Source of the DNA: Marinifilaceae bacterium
GTDB taxonomy: Bacteria; Bacteroidota; Bacteroidia; Bacteroidales; Marinifilaceae
DNA: 41,434 bases
Assembly: GCA_016744515.1 (NCBI GenBank)
Contig: JADGEF010000013.1
Span: 1-41,434, forward strand
Direction of reading: 5' to 3'
Part shown: one piece after another, positions 16,559 through 24,770 of the stretch
Layout of the letters: every line of letters starts with the position of its first letter
Position numbering within the stretch: position 1 is the stretch's first letter
Program-made: the position numbers and the translations under genes
The notes under the pieces: generated by a model
The model's database searches: none
What the model was told of the DNA's origin: nothing
What the model saw: only the letters and a program-made list of their open reading frames with translations

Positions 16559-17737
16559 TTATATAAACATCGATACTAATACATATAAGTAGTGAGCGAA
16601 ACTACCTGCTACTATACCGCCAATTGTATGAGATAGTAATGCTTTAGAGGTTAATTCACGGTAATTCAAAGTATCAAGCATAGCTGTGTGCGTACTTAAG
16701 TAACCACTCCAACACATACCCATTGCAGTAAATACAGCAATTACATTTCCATCGATAATTCCCTTGGCAATAAATGCTTTTACAAGAGAAAGTGCAGCAC
16801 CTACAGCACCTAAAGAGGTTACTGGAAATGCAATTAACTCAGGATTTTTGAACCCGAATAAACCTTCGAATAACCACCAAATATGACCAGCTAGATTTGG
16901 AAGTAGAGTAACCCCTTCGTAAGCTAAACCTTGGTATCCAATTGTAGGATCTTTAGGTCCGAATGTAAGCATCATCACCATAGTTGAGATGATTAATACA
17001 CCAGGAATAATAGCTAATCCCAAATCAACACCAGACTTACCACCATCAAGAATAGAGTTTAGGAAACGTATGAAAACACTACCTTCTGATTTGAAAGAGA
17101 TTTTCTCAGTTGCACCCTGTAAGTCTTCATCTTTATGTGGTTTAATCACATTCTTAATTAAGCGTTGCATCAATCGCGTTGATACGATAGCACCAACTAA
17201 TGCTCCAATTAAACCTATAAGAGCTGGAATAAATAAATTTTCTTCGTTACCAGGAATCTTAAGTGTAGACATAAATGTCATCACGATTAGACCCATTCCG
17301 AACGCAGTTCCGAAGTTGGTTAAAGAAACCAATTGATAATTTTTGAAATACTTACTAAAGTTCTTGTCGTTAGCTAAACTGATAATAGCAGGATTATCCG
17401 AAAGAAAAGTTAGCACACCAGCTAGTGCTCCTACACCTGGAAGGTTGAAAAGAGGTTTCATTAGTGGAGCTAGAATTTTCTCTAACAGACGTACAACGCC
17501 AAACTCGATAAGTAATTTACCCAGTGCTCCAGATAAAACAGTAATACCCATAATGTAAAATACTGTATTCATAAGAAGATCCCAGGCTGTGTTCATAATG
17601 GTATTTAGCATGTTTGCTACTCCCATTGAGTGACCTACATAACCGAAAATACCGAAGAAAGTGATCAGGAACATCACGGCTTCGTACCTTCTTTGTTTGA
17701 GGAAATTAGTCTCTTTTATCGACTTAATTGCGTTCAT
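16559..17737 (-). CDS. Gate (nucleoside-recognition) domain membrane protein
   Basis: Polytopic inner-membrane protein of 392 residues with about nine or ten hydrophobic segments. Two regions look like the nucleoside-recognition/Gate domain: GITVLSGALGKLLIEFGVV.. near 64-82 and the C-terminal half with GLAIIPGVLIIS (near 240) and FTAMGMCWSG. The overall pattern fits the CD0519/CD1768-like family of putative transporters; I name this from memory. Substrate unknown. It stands alone with a strong terminator, divergent from recQ. A -7-like TATTTTTG on the minus strand at 17773-17780 has no matching TTG at -33. Confidence 0.75.
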   Translation of the reverse strand: MNAIKSIKETNFLKQRRYEAVMFLITFFGIFGYVGHSMGVANMLNTIMNTAWDLLMNTVFYIMGITVLSGALGKLLIEFGVVRLLEKILAPLMKPLFNLPGVGALAGVLTFLSDNPAIISLANDKNFSKYFKNYQLVSLTNFGTAFGMGLIVMTFMSTLKIPGNEENLFIPALIGLIGALVGAIVSTRLMQRLIKNVIKPHKDEDLQGATEKISFKSEGSVFIRFLNSILDGGKSGVDLGLAIIPGVLIISTMVMMLTFGPKDPTIGYQGLAYEGVTLLPNLAGHIWWLFEGLFGFKNPELIAFPVTSLGAVGAALSLVKAFIAKGIIDGNVIAVFTAMGMCWSGYLSTHTAMLDTLNYRELTSKALLSHTIGGIVAGSFAHYLYVLVSMFI

Positions 17738-18090
17738 TTTGTATTGTTAGATTAAGCTTGTTGAATTTGGGGCAAAAATAATTTTTTAGTTTAGTTTTAT
17801 TGCGTTTTTTATTATGAGATTTATCATGTTTTTGCGAATGCAATATGTTTTAAAATATATGTATTGAAAACGATTGCATTTTATGGAAATACCTCATCAT
17901 ATGGTATTGTTGAATTGTGAAATAAACACTTAAATATGAGGCCTGAAATTTTATTTTGACAAAGCAGCGGCTTTGTTGATAACTAAATCTACAATCACTA
18001 GCATACTTTTACACATGGGATTACTTTTGTTATCTCAAATCTGATTATTGTAATAATCCTACGTATCCATTAAAAACTCCTTGTCGATAA
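17738..18090. other. Divergent intergenic region, Gate protein / recQ
   Basis: 353 bp, AT-rich. The one clear structure is a short hairpin ACAAAGC/GCTTTGT with an AGCG loop at about 17959-17976, 115 nt before recQ. It has no T-run and could be a protein-binding or mRNA-leader element. No good TAnnTTTG promoter was found. Confidence 0.45.
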
Positions 18091-20205
18091 ATGAAATTGG
18101 CTAATCGCATATTAAAAAAATACTTTGGATACGATAAATTTCGTCCTTTGCAGGAAGAGGTTATTCAATCAATTCTAGATGGTGAAGATGCTTTAGTGAT
18201 CATGCCAACGGGTGGAGGAAAATCTATTTGTTTTCAAATTCCAGCTTTAATGATGGAAGGTGTCGCCATTGTTGTGTCACCTTTGATTGCCTTAATGAAA
18301 GATCAGGTTGAAGGTTTACAAGCCAATGGTGTAAACGCCGCTTTTTTAAATAGCTCTCAGTCCGCTCAAGTACAGAATGGGATTATTGAAGATGTACATG
18401 AAGGTAAGATCAAGTTGCTCTATGTTTCTCCTGAGAAATTGGTGAGTCAGGAGTTTTACTATCTGCTTTTACAGCTTAAAGTGAATCTTTTTGCTATTGA
18501 TGAGGCACATTGTATTTCTGTTTGGGGACATGATTTTCGTCCAGAATATTCGAAAATGGCCTATCTTAAAAAGCAATTTCCATTAGTGCCAATTGTGGCA
18601 TTAACGGCTACAGCCGATAGTCTAACACAAAAAGATATCGTGCGACAATTAGGCTTAGGTGAACCAAAACTGTTCCTTTCTTCATTCGATCGTCCGAATT
18701 TGAGTTTGAAGGTTGCTCCTGGTAAAGATAAATTCAAAAGTATATTAGGGTTTTTACGTCAACGCCCACATCAATCGGGTATTATATATTGCTTAAGCCG
18801 AAAGGCTTGCGAAGGTTTGTCAGAGAAGTTGAAAAATTCGGGTGTTAACGCAAGTTATTACCATGCAGGCTTATCTCCACAAGAAAGAGGGCAACGTCAG
18901 GAAGCATTTATAAATGACCTTACGCCAATTATTTGCGCAACGATTGCCTTCGGAATGGGCATTGATAAATCGAATGTGCGTTGGGTTATTCACTATAATT
19001 TGCCACGAAACATAGAGTCCTATTATCAGGAGATTGGTCGTGCAGGACGTGATGGTTTAAAAGCTGATACCCTATTGTTCTATAGTTTTGCAGATGTTAT
19101 TGTGCATCGTAAGTTTATAGAGGAGTCTGCATTGAAAGATGTTTCGAATGCAAAACTTGAGCGTATTCAGCAGTTTTGTGATGCACAAATTTGTCGTCGT
19201 AAAATTCTACTTAGCTATTTTGGGGAGCATTTAGAGGAAGATTGTGGAAATTGCGATGTATGTAAAGATCCACCTAAACAATTTGATGGTAGCTTAATTG
19301 CTCAAAAAGCATTATCTGCGATTGTTCGACTTAAGGAGAATGTATCGGCAGGAACTGTTATAGATGTTTTACGAGGATCATCTCGACAAGAAATTGTATC
19401 GAAAGGTTATAATAAAATTAAAACCTACGGTGCTGGTAAAGATGTTCCACATCAGGATTGGCAACAATATATGCTTCAGCTTTTAAACTTAGGTTACATT
19501 TCAGTTGCCTACGACCAGGGTAATGCACTTAAGCTAACAGAACAGAGTAAAGAGGTCTTATATAGTGGGCGCAAGGTGAAATTGGTTCATTTAGCATCTA
19601 TGAAATCAACCCCTGAAAAAGCACTTGCTAAAACTAAACCTTTAAAGCAAATATATAGAGAAGACTTATTTGAGGCTCTTCGCAAGTTGAGATTAAGAAT
19701 TTCTAGGTCTTCAAGAATTGCCCCGTACTTGGTGTTTTCTGATGCGACTTTAAACGAGATGGTTGAAGAAAAACCAACAAGTGAATTTGAAATGAAAATG
19801 ATTTCAGGAGTTGGTGAACGTAAATATCAATTGTATGGGGAAATCTTCATAAATGAGATATTAGAATTTGCACAAAACAAGAATCAGGAAGCCAAAAAAA
19901 GTAGTCAATCATTTTATGAGACTTATGAGTTTTATAAGCAAGGCTATTCGGTAGATGAGATTGCACAAATTAGGAAAATTAACATAGTAACGATATACTC
20001 ACACCTTGCATCTTTGTACGAAAAAGGAGCTGATGTTGATATTTTATCGTTTTTACATGATAATGAATTAGAAAGCATTCAGAATGCAGTTAGTGAACTT
20101 GGTCATTCAAATACTAAAGAATTGTATGTTTATATGAACGAGGAACTTCCTTATTATAAGCTTAGACTTGCAACTTCGTATCTAAAAATGACTACTGAGG
20201 TCTAA
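18091..20205 (+). CDS. recQ: RecQ-family ATP-dependent DNA helicase
   Basis: 3'-5' DNA helicase of 704 residues for recombination and replication-fork repair. Motif I MPTGGGKS (38-45), motif II DEAH (137-140), LTATAD (171-176) and motif VI QEIGRAGRDG (313-322) are intact. The RQC zinc site uses Cys368, Cys385, Cys388 and Cys391. A winged-helix segment follows, then an HRDC domain (about 525-600) and a C-terminal helix-turn-helix segment (YKQGYSVDEIAQIRK, about 617-631) of the RecQ-C type. This is the long RecQ form usual in Bacteroidota. The LytTR regulator gene starts 117 bp downstream on the same strand; a link is not evident. Confidence 0.95.
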   Translation: MKLANRILKKYFGYDKFRPLQEEVIQSILDGEDALVIMPTGGGKSICFQIPALMMEGVAIVVSPLIALMKDQVEGLQANGVNAAFLNSSQSAQVQNGIIEDVHEGKIKLLYVSPEKLVSQEFYYLLLQLKVNLFAIDEAHCISVWGHDFRPEYSKMAYLKKQFPLVPIVALTATADSLTQKDIVRQLGLGEPKLFLSSFDRPNLSLKVAPGKDKFKSILGFLRQRPHQSGIIYCLSRKACEGLSEKLKNSGVNASYYHAGLSPQERGQRQEAFINDLTPIICATIAFGMGIDKSNVRWVIHYNLPRNIESYYQEIGRAGRDGLKADTLLFYSFADVIVHRKFIEESALKDVSNAKLERIQQFCDAQICRRKILLSYFGEHLEEDCGNCDVCKDPPKQFDGSLIAQKALSAIVRLKENVSAGTVIDVLRGSSRQEIVSKGYNKIKTYGAGKDVPHQDWQQYMLQLLNLGYISVAYDQGNALKLTEQSKEVLYSGRKVKLVHLASMKSTPEKALAKTKPLKQIYREDLFEALRKLRLRISRSSRIAPYLVFSDATLNEMVEEKPTSEFEMKMISGVGERKYQLYGEIFINEILEFAQNKNQEAKKSSQSFYETYEFYKQGYSVDEIAQIRKINIVTIYSHLASLYEKGADVDILSFLHDNELESIQNAVSELGHSNTKELYVYMNEELPYYKLRLATSYLKMTTEV

Positions 20206-20322
20206 AGTAAACTCTGAAGTTCTTCTATTGTGAATATAGGTTCTGTTTTATAAATCATAAAATAATTCAGAAAAAGACCTTTCATCAAATCTCTTTTTTT
20301 TATATTTCGACTCATAAAACAT

Positions 20323-21093
20323 ATGACTATGATAAAGGCAATAATTGTTGACGATGAAATGAAGAGCCAGTCGTCATTGTGTAAATTATTGGAGCGATTT
20401 TGTCCCGATGTTGAAGTTATTGGCTTCGCATGCAATGTTCAGACGGCAGTTGAACTCATCAATCAAGAAAACCCTGAGCTTGTATTTCTCGATATATCTA
20501 TGCCCGATGGTGATGGGTTTGAGGTTTTAGAACAAGTTAATTCCCGCAATTTTGAAGTGGTTTTCACGACTGCTTACAATGAATATGCCTTGAAAGCGAT
20601 TCAATTTTCAGCCTTACACTATTTGCTTAAACCCATTAATTATACTGAACTTAAGGAGGCTGTAGAGCGATTCAAAAATTCTAAAAAGGATATTAGCCTC
20701 GATGAGAAATTCAAGGTTTTGTATGATAGCTTAAAAAATGAACACAAAAAGATTATTCTGCCTACTGCTAATGGCCTTAGAATGGTAGAACTAAGTGATA
20801 TAATACGATGTGAAGCAAATGGATCCTACACTGATTTCTTTCTTGGTGATAAAGAAGATTTAATGGTTTCAAAACCACTATCTAATTTTATGGATATCCT
20901 TCCAGAGCATTTGTTTTGTAGAGTGCACAGTAAGCACTTGGTTAATCTAAATTTCGTGGACCAATATATTAAAGGTAGAGGTGGTAGAATTGTATTGAAG
21001 GATGGTAAACAAATTGAAGTCTCTGAAGGAAAGAAAAAGGAGTTTATCGAGAGGCTAAAACAGTTAGCCCATTCTTTGCCAGCTAAAAAATAG
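20323..21093 (+). CDS. LytTR response regulator (first copy)
   Basis: 256-residue two-component regulator of the LytR/AlgR type. The receiver domain (1-120) has the acidic pair D10-D11, phospho-acceptor D57 in LVFLDISMPDG, Thr in FTTAYN and Lys in LLKPI. The C-terminal LytTR DNA-binding domain spans about 150-250. No histidine kinase lies nearby. Its last 75 residues match those of the second copy (24771-25538) at 73 positions, while the preceding regions are far more diverged. Both copies flank the lipoprotein/barrel gene pair, so they may act on the same promoter. The start could also be the Met two codons on (20329). A hairpin (CAGCTA/TAGCTG) overlaps the stop codon. Confidence 0.92.
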   Translation: MTMIKAIIVDDEMKSQSSLCKLLERFCPDVEVIGFACNVQTAVELINQENPELVFLDISMPDGDGFEVLEQVNSRNFEVVFTTAYNEYALKAIQFSALHYLLKPINYTELKEAVERFKNSKKDISLDEKFKVLYDSLKNEHKKIILPTANGLRMVELSDIIRCEANGSYTDFFLGDKEDLMVSKPLSNFMDILPEHLFCRVHSKHLVNLNFVDQYIKGRGGRIVLKDGKQIEVSEGKKKEFIERLKQLAHSLPAKK

Positions 21094-21369
21094 CTGCAAC
21101 GACTCAGTCTGTTCTATTGCACAGCTATCTCTTATAGTTTTAGCCAAGGAGAAATAAACGAAGCTTAAAATTCATTATTTTTTTTTAAAATATGGTAATC
21201 GCTAATGCTTTATTATAAAGAAAAGTGATTAGGAAGAGCTTCTTAAAAATTATGAGAAGAAACTCTTTCGAATAAATTCCATTGCAGAATTCAAGCTCAC
21301 TATTTTAATATTTAGATAAAGGCATATTTACCCCAAGTTTTTATTGGTCTCATTCGTTAGTTAAAACTA

Positions 21370-21384
21370 TGCACTTTCAGTGCA
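21370..21384. repeat. REP-like palindrome 1
   Basis: TGCACT-TTC-AGTGCA: a perfect 6-bp stem with a 3-nt loop, preceded by CTA. Similar in layout and flanks to the palindrome at 21522-21542. Confidence 0.5.
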
Positions 21385-21521
21385 AGACTTTTAGTTGCTA
21401 CACATTTTCTTGACTTTTGTAAATGAAAAAGCAAAGAAGAATGGGTTATACTGTGTCTTCTAATTTGGACAATGATAATATTATTTTGCAATAAGAATTT
21501 CATTCTTGTTTTTTTTCGAAC

Positions 21522-21542
21522 CTATGGACTTCCAGTCCATAG
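21522..21542. repeat. REP-like palindrome 2
   Basis: CTATGGACT-TCC-AGTCCATAG: a perfect 9-bp stem with a 3-nt loop, in the same orientation as palindrome 1, sharing the CTATG.ACTT.CAGT.CA pattern. Such short palindromes resemble REP elements mobilised by RAYT transposases; no transposase is in the window. Confidence 0.55.
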
Positions 21543-21831
21543 TGGTTTAGTTTTTTGTTTAGCAGTAATTAGTGTAGCATCTTAAAGTTCTGCATTATTT
21601 ATTGCAATTTTTGTAAATAATTCTTCTGTAAAGCCTTATTTTGTAGCAATCTATTTCATTATCGCAATTATTGTTTTTTTACGTTATGTTGCTATTTGTT
21701 GCAATTGTATCTGTGTCTTTCGAAATGTAATAATTAACATCTCGAATAATTCTAGTTATTGTATGTGTGTAATAACTTTCAGGACTGTAGTACAATGCTT
21801 TGTTTAAAATTTAAATACACTGTGATTTTTA

Positions 21832-21863
21832 TGTTGTTTACATAGATATAAATTGAAACAACA
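21832..21863. promoter_or_regulatory. Operator-like inverted repeat
   Basis: TGTTGTTT (21832-21839) and AAACAACA (21856-21863) are perfect inverted 8-mers with centres 24 nt apart, ending 17 nt upstream of the -33 element of the lipoprotein promoter. Position and form suit an activator site, possibly for the neighbouring LytTR regulators (inference). Confidence 0.35.
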
Positions 21864-21880
21864 CATTTGTATATTTTAGC

Positions 21881-21911
21881 TTGATGTGATGTAATTAAGT
21901 TAATAGATTTG
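21881..21911 (+). promoter_or_regulatory. Promoter of lipoprotein/barrel operon
   Basis: TTG at 21881-21883, a 20-nt spacer and TAGATTTG at 21904-21911, matching the Bacteroidota consensus. The leader would be about 73 nt. Confidence 0.65.
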
Positions 21912-21990
21912 TGAGCGTATTAAATAATAATGTTTCGTGGTACGTGTGTTGTGATACCAAATTTTATATTAAAAAACTTAAATTTTAGAC

Positions 21991-23706
21991 ATGATGAAAT
22001 TGAAATTTATCCCTGTAGTTTTAATGTTGTTGCTAGGTTTTAATGCCTGTGACACTTACGAAGAATCAGATTCTGTAGCAAACATGAGAAATGGTAGAGC
22101 AGAATTCTTTAAGTCAGAAGCGGCTCTTAATCAAGCATTAGCTACTGTTGAAGCGGCAAATGCTGCCTATAGACTTGCTGAAACAGCTGTTAAGAACTTT
22201 GAAGCAGCTCTTAAGGAAACTGAAGTTAAAGCTGCGCAACTTGTTAATGCTAAACAGGAAGGTTTAGATGTTCTTGCCATTGCAAAAGCGAAAGCAGAGC
22301 ATGATTTGGCTATGCTTCGGTTGAAGAATGATGAAGTTGTCTTAGCTAATGCGTTATTATCTCTTGAGACCCAGAAGATTGGGTTCGAACAACAGAAGAT
22401 ACAAGCTGAGTTTGATTTTACCAAATTAGCTAATAAATTAGTAGGTGACAAAAATGTAGTATTGAATGAGGCATTTGGTGTTTATACAGCTGCTTATGCA
22501 GAATGGAGCGCAAAAACAGATGAATTGTTAACTTCAAATCGTAATTTAATTGCTAGCAAATTTGCTTTAGCTGGTCTTAAGTATGATTTTGACAATATGG
22601 ATGTTAAAGGTAAGCAAGAAGCGAAAATTGCTCTTTTGAAAACTGAAAACACTAAACTAGTTGCTAGTTTGAAGGTAGTAAGCGACTTAAAAGAAACCAA
22701 CGACTGGGATGCTTTTATTGGTACGAGAGATGCTATGGTAGCTGCAAAATTGGTAGCTACAACAATTCAAACTAATGAAACAAATACTGATGTAGTTGCT
22801 GCAAAAGCTGCTAAAACTGCTGCTGATGACGCTAAAGATGTTGCTGATGAGGCCAAAACTGCTGCTGATGAGGTTGTAACTGAAGCCAATACAGTTAAAA
22901 CAGAAGCGTTCGATGCTATTGAGGATTGGCATGGTGATAATTCTTTGGCTAAATATGATGATGAAAGAGGTATTTACGAGTCAGTTGCAGCTATGCAAGA
23001 TGGTTTGAAAGATGCTAAAGACGAAACTTTGGTTGCTAAAAATAGTATGGATGATAAGCAAGCGCAAATTGATGCGCCTGGTGTAACTGCAGATAATAAG
23101 GCAATATATGAAGAAGAATTAGTGGCTCTAACTGCTACTTATGAAGCTAAAAAAGCAATTTCTGATGCTTACGAAGTTGATTTTAAAGCTGAAGTAAAAG
23201 AATTGAATGATACATATCTTGCTGCTCTTGCTGCTGCTAAAACTGCTGCTGATAAGGCTGATGAAGCTGCTACTGCTGTTGATGAGGCTGCTACTGCTGT
23301 TGATGAGGCTGATGAGGCAGCTACCGCTGCTACTACTGCTGAAGCTGAGGCTATTGGTGTAATGACAACTGAAATTGCTCGTTTGAATGCTTTAGTATTT
23401 ATATACAAGACTTCTACAGAGAATACAACATCAGCTATTCTTACAGCTATGATTGATAATATTGATGATGCAATTGAAGCTTTAGAATCTGATATCGAAG
23501 ATAACAAAGACGATATCTACAAAGCAGAAAAGACTCTTGCTGAAATTGAAGCTGGAAATTATACTCAAGCTACGTTAGTTACAACTGAAGAACTAGTTAT
23601 AGCGAAAGCCGAAAGTGCTATCGAAGTACTTAAGGTGAAAGTTGCTCAAGCTAAAGCAAACCTAGATAATAGACAAGCTGAATACAAAGCTTTATTAGAA
23701 GACTAG
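21991..23706 (+). CDS. Alanine-rich coiled-coil lipoprotein
   Basis: 571-residue lipoprotein with a hydrophobic signal and lipobox Cys20 (GFNAC). The mature protein is almost wholly helical in character, with very few Pro, Gly or aromatic residues, and long heptad-like stretches: about 30-150, 195-230, 265-310 and 370-450. The middle and late parts carry near-repeats such as KTAADDAKDVADEAKTAADE and AVDEAATAVDEADEAATA. I do not recognise a named family. An anchored coiled-coil spacer or tether between the outer membrane and another layer is a reasonable inference. It is followed by a hairpin and an outer-membrane barrel gene in the same direction, so the two products may interact. A second Met immediately follows the first. 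Confidence 0.8.
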   Translation: MMKLKFIPVVLMLLLGFNACDTYEESDSVANMRNGRAEFFKSEAALNQALATVEAANAAYRLAETAVKNFEAALKETEVKAAQLVNAKQEGLDVLAIAKAKAEHDLAMLRLKNDEVVLANALLSLETQKIGFEQQKIQAEFDFTKLANKLVGDKNVVLNEAFGVYTAAYAEWSAKTDELLTSNRNLIASKFALAGLKYDFDNMDVKGKQEAKIALLKTENTKLVASLKVVSDLKETNDWDAFIGTRDAMVAAKLVATTIQTNETNTDVVAAKAAKTAADDAKDVADEAKTAADEVVTEANTVKTEAFDAIEDWHGDNSLAKYDDERGIYESVAAMQDGLKDAKDETLVAKNSMDDKQAQIDAPGVTADNKAIYEEELVALTATYEAKKAISDAYEVDFKAEVKELNDTYLAALAAAKTAADKADEAATAVDEAATAVDEADEAATAATTAEAEAIGVMTTEIARLNALVFIYKTSTENTTSAILTAMIDNIDDAIEALESDIEDNKDDIYKAEKTLAEIEAGNYTQATLVTTEELVIAKAESAIEVLKVKVAQAKANLDNRQAEYKALLED

Positions 23707-23716
23707 AGATAATGAA

Positions 23717-23750
23717 AAAGACAATCTCCTCATATGAGGAGATTGTCTTT
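23717..23750. promoter_or_regulatory. Perfect 34-bp palindrome between operon genes
   Basis: AAAGACAATCTCCTCAT followed by its exact reverse complement. As RNA it is a very stable hairpin, 8 nt after the lipoprotein stop and 26 nt before the barrel gene. Only three Ts close the second arm and no T-run follows, so it may cause partial termination or protect the upstream message from 3' decay, giving more lipoprotein than barrel protein. Confidence 0.65.
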
Positions 23751-23776
23751 GGAATTCAAATTTAAAAACAAAGATT

Positions 23777-24634
23777 ATGTATAGAAAAATTATTTCTTTG
23801 ATTTCCCTATCTCTTTTAGTAAGTTCTGTTGCCTTTTCGCAAGACACATCTGAAGATACCAACTCGTATATACCTAAAAAAGGGAGCTTAACAGTTTCTG
23901 CAGTATTAGGTAATAATGATATAACAGCTATAAGCCCTGAAGTATTAGATCATGGTAGTTCTGTTTCTAGATTGGGAGCTGATGATAATTTCTCAACTAA
24001 GGAACCATCTTCAATCACTAATTTAGCAGGTATTTCGTTAAACTATTTTTTAACCGATAAGATATCTTTAAATCTATTTGGATCCTATGGTTTAAAATCG
24101 AGAGATGGGGCAGAGGCTTACGAAGGCGTTAAAGGGGCATTCGATTCAGATGGAAATTTAATTGTTGGAACAAATATTCCTCCAATTCAAGGAATTCCAG
24201 AAACAAAGAATTATAAAATAAATATTTCTGTTGGTGCCGATTATCATTTCGATTTTAGTAAGGATCAAAATGCGCTTAAAAATATTGATTTTTATGCAGG
24301 TGCTCGTTTAAATTTTCAATACGAGCGTTTAGAGCAAACTCAAACTTCTCGGTTAAGAGGGGTTTCAAAAACAGAAGAGTATGTTATAACTTTAGATAGT
24401 GATGCAGGAACAGCAACAGCAACAGCAGTAGGTTTTGGAGGTTCTGTAGTTGGTGGAGTTGATTATTATTTTGCAAAAAACTTTTTCTTAGGACTTGAAG
24501 TTAATATATTTAATTTTATGTATCAACACACCGAGACTGTAATTATGCCAGGTGTACAAGGAGCAGATCAAAGGACTACTTTTGTAAATGCACTATCCTT
24601 CCCACGTTTAAAAATTGGATTTAAGATTTTCTAG
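23777..24634 (+). CDS. Outer-membrane beta-barrel protein
   Basis: 285 residues with a signal peptide (1-21, ending AFSQ). The mature part shows alternating hydrophobic/polar beta strands: SLTVSAVLGNN, ISLNYFLTDKISLNLFGSYGL, YKINISVGADYHFDF, IDFYAGARLNFQYE, GGVDYYFAKNFFLGLEV and a final LSFPRLKIGFKIF. The C-terminal Phe is a typical outer-membrane barrel end recognised by BamA. It probably has 8-10 strands with one long loop around 110-140. It belongs to the broad OmpW/OprF-like barrel group; function unknown. It is probably co-transcribed with the preceding lipoprotein and ends at a strong terminator. Confidence 0.82.
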   Translation: MYRKIISLISLSLLVSSVAFSQDTSEDTNSYIPKKGSLTVSAVLGNNDITAISPEVLDHGSSVSRLGADDNFSTKEPSSITNLAGISLNYFLTDKISLNLFGSYGLKSRDGAEAYEGVKGAFDSDGNLIVGTNIPPIQGIPETKNYKINISVGADYHFDFSKDQNALKNIDFYAGARLNFQYERLEQTQTSRLRGVSKTEEYVITLDSDAGTATATAVGFGGSVVGGVDYYFAKNFFLGLEVNIFNFMYQHTETVIMPGVQGADQRTTFVNALSFPRLKIGFKIF

Positions 24635-24714
24635 AAATCAGAATAGTTTATTAAATCTTATTGCACGATAGAATATTAATTTGGTGTGTTTTAGTTTACT
24701 TAAAGTGCATATTT

Positions 24715-24746
24715 CGGTTCCATAATTTATTATGGAACCGTTTTTT
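24715..24746 (+). terminator. Terminator of lipoprotein/barrel operon
   Basis: CGGTTCCATAA / TTATGGAACCG, a perfect 11-bp stem with a TTTA loop, followed by six Ts. It lies 80 nt past the barrel gene and overlaps an upstream in-frame ATG (24732) of the next gene, arguing against that start. Confidence 0.92.
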
Positions 24747-24770
24747 CTTAATTTGAAAAACAGAATTTCA

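Larger units (their letters stand above)
21094..21990. other. Long gene-free region with REP-like palindromes
   Basis: 897 bp with no supported gene. It holds an 11-bp hairpin with one mismatch (21234-21244 / 21257-21267), two REP-like palindromes (listed separately), several scattered GCAAT words between 21602 and 21707, an inverted repeat TGTTGTTT/AAACAACA and a consensus promoter for the next gene. Confidence 0.6.

Noticed and set aside
20202-20435. Minus-strand frame across the recQ / LytTR gap
   Set aside because: Mostly antisense to the receiver domain start; no family resemblance.
22790-23350. CRISPR-like or satellite repeat array
   Set aside because: The repeats are in-frame, degenerate and coding (Ala/Asp/Glu-rich heptads), with no constant repeat/spacer pattern.
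23169-23507. Minus-strand Ala/Ser-rich frame of 112 codons
   Set aside because: Shadow of the repetitive lipoprotein gene, whose codon bias opens the opposite strand.
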